DNA from: DYTO01 sp040757795
GTDB taxonomy: Archaea > Hadarchaeota > Hadarchaeia > Hadarchaeales > Hadarchaeaceae
Assembly (NCBI GenBank): GCA_040757795.1
Contig: JBFLWG010000006.1
Coordinates: 1 to 34,996 of the forward strand
Length of the DNA: 34,996 nucleotides
Direction of reading: 5' to 3'
Shown: piece after piece, positions 31,589-34,996 of the stretch
Layout of the letters: every line of letters starts with the position of its first letter
Position numbering within the stretch: the stretch's first letter is position 1
The notes under the pieces: generated by a model
Told to the model about the DNA's origin: nothing
Database searches by the model: none
Seen by the model: only the letters and a program-made list of their open reading frames with translations
Program-made: the position numbers and the translations under genes

Positions 31589-32779
31589 ATGAAAACAAAA
31601 ATTCTTGTGCCGGCCGCTGTCTTGCTTGCGGTCCTGATAGGCGGCTACGCCTGGCTGAACTTACGCCCGCCCGGGGCAACAATCCCCCCGCCAGGCGAAA
31701 ATCTGCAGCCCCCGCCAATCGTCACCCCCCCGCCTGCGGTTCCCGCCCCATCGCTCTTCGGGATTGAATTGTCGACTTCTGTCGAGCTTAACCAGCGAAT
31801 CAACGAGGCAGATTTGCTACGCGCAACCGAGTTGAAGGCCAAATGGGTACGACTATGGGTTGGCTGGAACAAGATTGAGGAGACACAGGGGATTTTAGAT
31901 TTTTCTTACCTAGACCAACAGGTCACGGCCTTGTCGGACAACGGTTTCGGGATTGTCGCTGTTTTGATGGGCGCCCCACCTCACGCCAGCAGAATTGTAA
32001 ACCCGCCTACAGATTTTGAATACTTTATCGGCCCGCCAAAATTGTCGGAGTACGAAAACTTCCTGCGGGCGATTGTCTTGAGGTACAAGAGCAGGGTGAA
32101 ATACTGGGAAATCTGGAACGAACCCAACGATGCCGGGTTTTGGAGACCGGCACCTAACGCGGGGGATTATGCCGAGCTTCTGAAGGTCGCGTACGCAGTT
32201 ATAAAAGAAACCGATGAAAATGCAAAAGTTCTGATTGGAGCAGTTGGGCCTATTCCAGATGACGGCGACGAAGCAGCGGGTACTGAAAACTACCATCCAT
32301 ACATGGAGTTCATGGAAAACGTGCTGAAAGCATTGGGCGACTCAAAGCCATTCGACATCATCACCCTGCACCCATACAGGATACCAAAGGGTCCTCTGGA
32401 AACGAGGAGCATAAAACTGGAGAACGGGCAGAGCAAAAGCGTTACATTCAAGGAGGAGCTGCTCGAGTTCAAACGCCTTTTCGACAAATACGACCAAGGC
32501 AACAAAAAATTATGGATCACAGAAATCGGCTGGCTCGCGAACGATTACAGCAGCGACAGAACAGATTTAATTTCAGAAAATAAGCAGGCCGAATTTTTGG
32601 GTCAGGTTTACTCCGCGGCCAAAAATGACGGGGATTTGAGCTTCGTTGAGAGCATCTTTTGGTTCAACCTGACGGATTTTGCCGGTCCCGGGACAGACAG
32701 GTTCTTCGGCATGGTGTACGAGAACCATTCTCCGAAGCCGGCATTCGGAGTCTACAAGAGCTTGGCCAGCGGAGGTTGA
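31589..32779 (+). CDS. Membrane-anchored GH39-like glycoside hydrolase
   Basis: A 396-residue exported or anchored protein. Residues 5-23 are a hydrophobic signal anchor, followed by a proline-rich linker (25-55). The rest is a (beta/alpha)8 clan GH-A barrel: WVRLWVGWNKIEETQG near the N-terminus, KYWEIWNEPN with acid/base Glu178, DIITLHPYR, and LWITEIGW with nucleophile Glu312. This pattern resembles GH39-like beta-glycosidases, though other clan GH-A families (GH5 and similar) are possible. It probably acts outside the cell on polysaccharide or glycan. Codon use is more AT-rich than its neighbours, suggesting acquisition. The proline linker keeps the barrel away from the membrane. Confidence 0.83.
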   Translation: MKTKILVPAAVLLAVLIGGYAWLNLRPPGATIPPPGENLQPPPIVTPPPAVPAPSLFGIELSTSVELNQRINEADLLRATELKAKWVRLWVGWNKIEETQGILDFSYLDQQVTALSDNGFGIVAVLMGAPPHASRIVNPPTDFEYFIGPPKLSEYENFLRAIVLRYKSRVKYWEIWNEPNDAGFWRPAPNAGDYAELLKVAYAVIKETDENAKVLIGAVGPIPDDGDEAAGTENYHPYMEFMENVLKALGDSKPFDIITLHPYRIPKGPLETRSIKLENGQSKSVTFKEELLEFKRLFDKYDQGNKKLWITEIGWLANDYSSDRTDLISENKQAEFLGQVYSAAKNDGDLSFVESIFWFNLTDFAGPGTDRFFGMVYENHSPKPAFGVYKSLASGG

Positions 32780-32935
32780 AACGATTCCAGCTCCTTCGAT
32801 TGGGGCGTGAAAAATACAAGTACCATTTTTGGCAGTTCTGGATCTGCTAAGAATGCGCTCAAAACGCCGGGGAGTATCCGCCGGGCGGGAGGATGGCCAG
32901 AAGAAGCGCGCGCCTAAAAAGAAAATAAACGACGC

Positions 32936-33337
32936 TCAGTTGCCAACCACCTTGAACCCTAGCTTAGAGAAATCGCTGTCCAGAGTGGCGATGTTCTTGA
33001 TCCCGCGAGCTTTCGCGACTGCCGCAGTGGTGGAGTCTGTGAACGACAAAAAATTGTATCGTTTGAAAACCTCGTACGCCTCCCTGAGCACCGCCCAGTC
33101 AATCATTATCACTTCAACCTGTCCGGCCTTGAAGAAGAAGTCGGCGGTATCCGTGGCCGTCTGATGGTTGGTGTGCCTGTTGAGCCAAGTCAGCACTTCG
33201 TCCACAATGTAGTCTGTCACCACCGGCCTGCCGTAGACCCCGTTCATTATTTTTTCAAGGACTTTTTCTGACGAATCATGCAATCTGTCTCGCTTTCTCC
33301 TCGCAGCGTTCCATATTGAGGAATCGACCAGAATCAT
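32936..33337 (-). CDS. VapC-family PIN-domain toxin
   Basis: A 133-residue PIN ribonuclease. The acidic residues that hold the catalytic metal are Asp5 (LVDSSIW), Glu47 (YIVDEVL), Asp101 (LSFTDSTTAA) and Asp120/Asp122 (ATLDSDF). VapC toxins cleave tRNA or rRNA. Its ATG overlaps the TGA stop of the antitoxin gene (ATGA), so the two are translationally coupled. It is complete and looks active. Confidence 0.93.
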   Translation of the reverse strand: MILVDSSIWNAARRKRDRLHDSSEKVLEKIMNGVYGRPVVTDYIVDEVLTWLNRHTNHQTATDTADFFFKAGQVEVIMIDWAVLREAYEVFKRYNFLSFTDSTTAAVAKARGIKNIATLDSDFSKLGFKVVGN

Positions 33338-33609
33338 AGGTCCACCACGTCATGATCTTTTGCTGCATCTGTGACTGGGCCACCCTCAAACGGTGTGAAC
33401 CAAATCTTCCAAGCTTCAAAGTCCGCTTTCTTTGCCCGCTTCAGCCGCCCAACCAACTCGTCACGCTTTTCGAACGCCATCTCGAATGCCTCCGAGAGGA
33501 TCCGGGCCTCCGTGACCGGGAGTTTCTTGTGCTCGCGCAAGTACTTCTTCAAATCCTTCACCTTTTCTGCAACCGAATCTTCGACTTTGACCGACCTCAT
33601 TTCCATCAT
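33334..33609 (-). CDS. VapB-like antitoxin
   Basis: A 91-residue charged protein encoded just before VapC. The N-terminus RSVKVEDSVAEKVKDLKKYL fits a DNA-binding antitoxin fold. The C-terminal part, WKIWFTPFEGGPVTDAAKDHDVVDL, is the probable toxin-wrapping tail. The start is one of two ATGs at 33609 and 33606. A BoxA (TTAAATA on the minus strand) lies about 21 nt before the ATG, with a tandem repeat between. Confidence 0.82.
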   Translation of the reverse strand: MMEMRSVKVEDSVAEKVKDLKKYLREHKKLPVTEARILSEAFEMAFEKRDELVGRLKRAKKADFEAWKIWFTPFEGGPVTDAAKDHDVVDL

Positions 33610-33630
33610 TTTCTACTTTCTACTTTCCAC
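33610..33630 (-). repeat. Three tandem 7-bp repeats in the VapBC promoter
   Basis: On plus, TTTCTAC (33610-33616), TTTCTAC (33617-33623) and TTTCCAC (33624-33630) follow each other exactly, filling the space between the vapB ATG and its BoxA (TTAAATA on minus, about 33631-33637). They may be binding sites for the VapBC complex or a slippage-prone tract that alters promoter spacing. Confidence 0.65.
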
Positions 33631-33642
33631 TATTTAAGGCTG

Positions 33643-34996
33643 CTACATGAAAGCCTTGGCGTCGCTGCTTTCCCTGCCGCTCTTCCGCTCGAATTCTCTC
33701 GCGGCATCCTCGAAGCAGGCTCCATGGCCGGACTCCCGCGACTTCCTCCGCCGAACCTTGACAAAAATCGGATGGTTCACGGCCTCGCCCACCACCAGTG
33801 CCTCTCCCACTGGCAGAGATGAGATCATCCCGGCCACCTCAGAAGTTATGGCTTCGGACGACTGCTTGATGTGCTCCAAGTCGTAGGGATTGGTGACCCT
33901 GAGTATGATGTTTGTGTTTGCCTGCGACAGAACTGTTGTTGATAGCCTCACGGGCCTCTGGGATATCAGCATGAGCGAGGAGTAGAACTTCCTTCCCTCT
34001 CGGGCGATGGTCTCGATCACAGACCTAGAAATCGCGGAAGCCTTGGAGTCTCCCGAGGGGCAGAACTGGTGCGCCTCCTCCAGGCAGAGCACAAACGGCG
34101 GCACCCTGCCCCGCTTGCGTGCGTTGAACAGCCTCCTCGCGGCGTAGGCCACAAGCATCTGCTTCTTGCGGAGGCTGGTCATCCCGCTGAAGTCGACCAC
34201 TACGACTTTGCCTGGTTCAGCGGTGCTTTCCCATCCCGGCTGGTCGGAGTGGTCAAAGATGCCGAGTGACTGCAGTTCCTGAAGCCACCCCAGTAGGGCC
34301 TGCCTGATGTTCTTGTTGATGTCGTCGTCACTTTCAATCCTCGACATGATTTCCTCGAGCCCGAACGGCCCCTTGCCTGAAAGCATCTCAGCCTTCAGCT
34401 GCCCAATGACCCGCTGCAGCTCCCTCACCTGCATCCCAGACATCTCCGGCGTGAACTCGAGGAGCTGGTAGGCGCCGAGGTTTGGCACTCCTATCCTCAT
34501 GTCTTCCCCGTGGACAATTTTCACACGGCTGGGATAGCTTTCGGCAAGCCCAAGATACTCGCCGTGAACATCCATGATGACGATGGCCGGCCGCCCAAGC
34601 TCCTTCGGCCGCTCCATCAGCTCTTCCACCACAACAGATGTAAAATGAGATTTTCCTGAACCGGATTTTGCAAGGACGGCCACGTGCTTTCGCAGAAGCC
34701 TCGTGAGGTCAATTTTCACAGGCAGCTCGTGATGCTTCAGCTTGCCCAGCTCCACGCCGCCGTTCGGGCTCAACCCCAGGAACTCGTTCAATCCACCCAC
34801 TTCCGTCTCCAGCACCTTGTGCCCTGGCGAAGGCGGGAATGTGGCCCTCTCCAGCCCGCCGTTTTCCCTGACACCGAGCACCTGCGCTTCGGCTATCAGG
34901 TACTCCCACCTGCCGGCAGGGAATATCGCCGTCATCTGCCCGCCCCACCGCTCATACACCCGAAAGGACTCCGCTCTCATGAAGTACCTGTTTGTC
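33643..34996 (-). CDS. herA: HerA-like ATPase (5' end outside window)
   Basis: FtsK/HerA-type hexameric DNA translocase of DNA end resection, with NurA and often Mre11-Rad50. Motifs are ELPVKIDLTRLLRKHVAVL, Walker A AKSGSGKSH, IVIMDVHGEY, Walker B FVLCLEEAHQFCP, and the sensor/arginine-finger region SQRPVRLSTTVLSQANTNIILRVTNPYDLEHI. The reading frame stays open upstream of the ATG at 34980 to the window edge, and the HAS-barrel expected at the N-terminus is incomplete, so the true start is probably further out. The window holds no NurA, Mre11 or Rad50. VapBC follows 33 bp downstream with its own promoter. Some HerA homologues act in phage defence; nothing here shows that. Confidence 0.88.
   Translation of the reverse strand, partial: TNRYFMRAESFRVYERWGGQMTAIFPAGRWEYLIAEAQVLGVRENGGLERATFPPSPGHKVLETEVGGLNEFLGLSPNGGVELGKLKHHELPVKIDLTRLLRKHVAVLAKSGSGKSHFTSVVVEELMERPKELGRPAIVIMDVHGEYLGLAESYPSRVKIVHGEDMRIGVPNLGAYQLLEFTPEMSGMQVRELQRVIGQLKAEMLSGKGPFGLEEIMSRIESDDDINKNIRQALLGWLQELQSLGIFDHSDQPGWESTAEPGKVVVVDFSGMTSLRKKQMLVAYAARRLFNARKRGRVPPFVLCLEEAHQFCPSGDSKASAISRSVIETIAREGRKFYSSLMLISQRPVRLSTTVLSQANTNIILRVTNPYDLEHIKQSSEAITSEVAGMISSLPVGEALVVGEAVNHPIFVKVRRRKSRESGHGACFEDAAREFERKSGRESSDAKAFM

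Noticed and set aside
32780..32935. A possible RNA or small gene between the glycosidase and VapC.
   Set aside because: The 156 bp contain no convincing frame, hairpin with T-run, or tRNA fold; I see nothing in it.
33643..34996. HerA as part of a defence island with VapBC and RelBE.
   Set aside because: No Sir2, NurA-like partner or other defence gene is adjacent, and the HerA motifs fit the housekeeping DNA-repair family. The toxin-antitoxin pairs are too common to imply defence.

Overview
The window is archaeal. It encodes a form III RuBisCO, a GH57 amylase, a HerA-type ATPase, SRP54, a DUF835 protein and RelBE/VapBC pairs. Many genes carry a TTTATA-like BoxA about 25 nt before the start codon, so short-leader or leaderless transcripts look common. 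The DNA is GC-rich with tightly packed genes. I cannot assign a lineage from sequence alone; an uncultivated archaeon (DPANN-like or euryarchaeal) is plausible.

Layout. 1-3.9 kb (minus): an orphan PAS-PAS sensor histidine kinase cut by the window edge, then an operon of form III RuBisCO and an HPr-kinase/PEPCK-fold kinase. 3.9-11.3 kb (mostly plus): branched-chain and 2-oxoacid chemistry, with dihydroxy-acid dehydratase, an 83-aa protein surrounded by four copies of the palindrome CACACGTGTG, aconitase-family large and small subunits, an isocitrate-type dehydrogenase, an isopropylmalate-type dehydrogenase and UbiX. 11.3-15.6 kb: genes for a DUF835 membrane protein, a second membrane protein, a zinc-ribbon site-2 protease and thymidylate kinase continue directly from ubiX with overlapping or abutting ends. 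15.7-17.5 kb: a RelBE pair and an HD phosphohydrolase.

17.6-26.6 kb (minus): a storage-polysaccharide block. It holds a nucleotidyltransferase-cupin fusion, a GalT-like transferase, two GT4/GT5 glycosyltransferases, a debranching enzyme, a GH57 amylase and a PfkB sugar kinase. Together they could interconvert sugar phosphates, NDP-sugars and an alpha-glucan. 26.7-30.3 kb: SRP54, a cyclophilin-like protein, a universal stress protein and an ArsB/NhaD-type transporter.

30.3-30.8 kb is the strangest stretch. It has a strong BoxA and three tRNA-like elements. The middle one folds as a complete class II tRNA with a serine-type body but a GAA (phenylalanine) anticodon in a Phe-type loop. A degenerate Phe-type anticodon arm lies upstream, and a tRNA-like leader lies downstream of it. 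30.8-35 kb: a possible PIN-like protein, a membrane-anchored GH39-like glycosidase, a VapBC pair and a HerA-like ATPase cut by the window edge.

The best candidates for something undescribed are the chimeric tRNA cluster, the RuBisCO/HprK-like kinase operon and the CACACGTGTG regulon. All calls come from reading the sequence; no database search was run.
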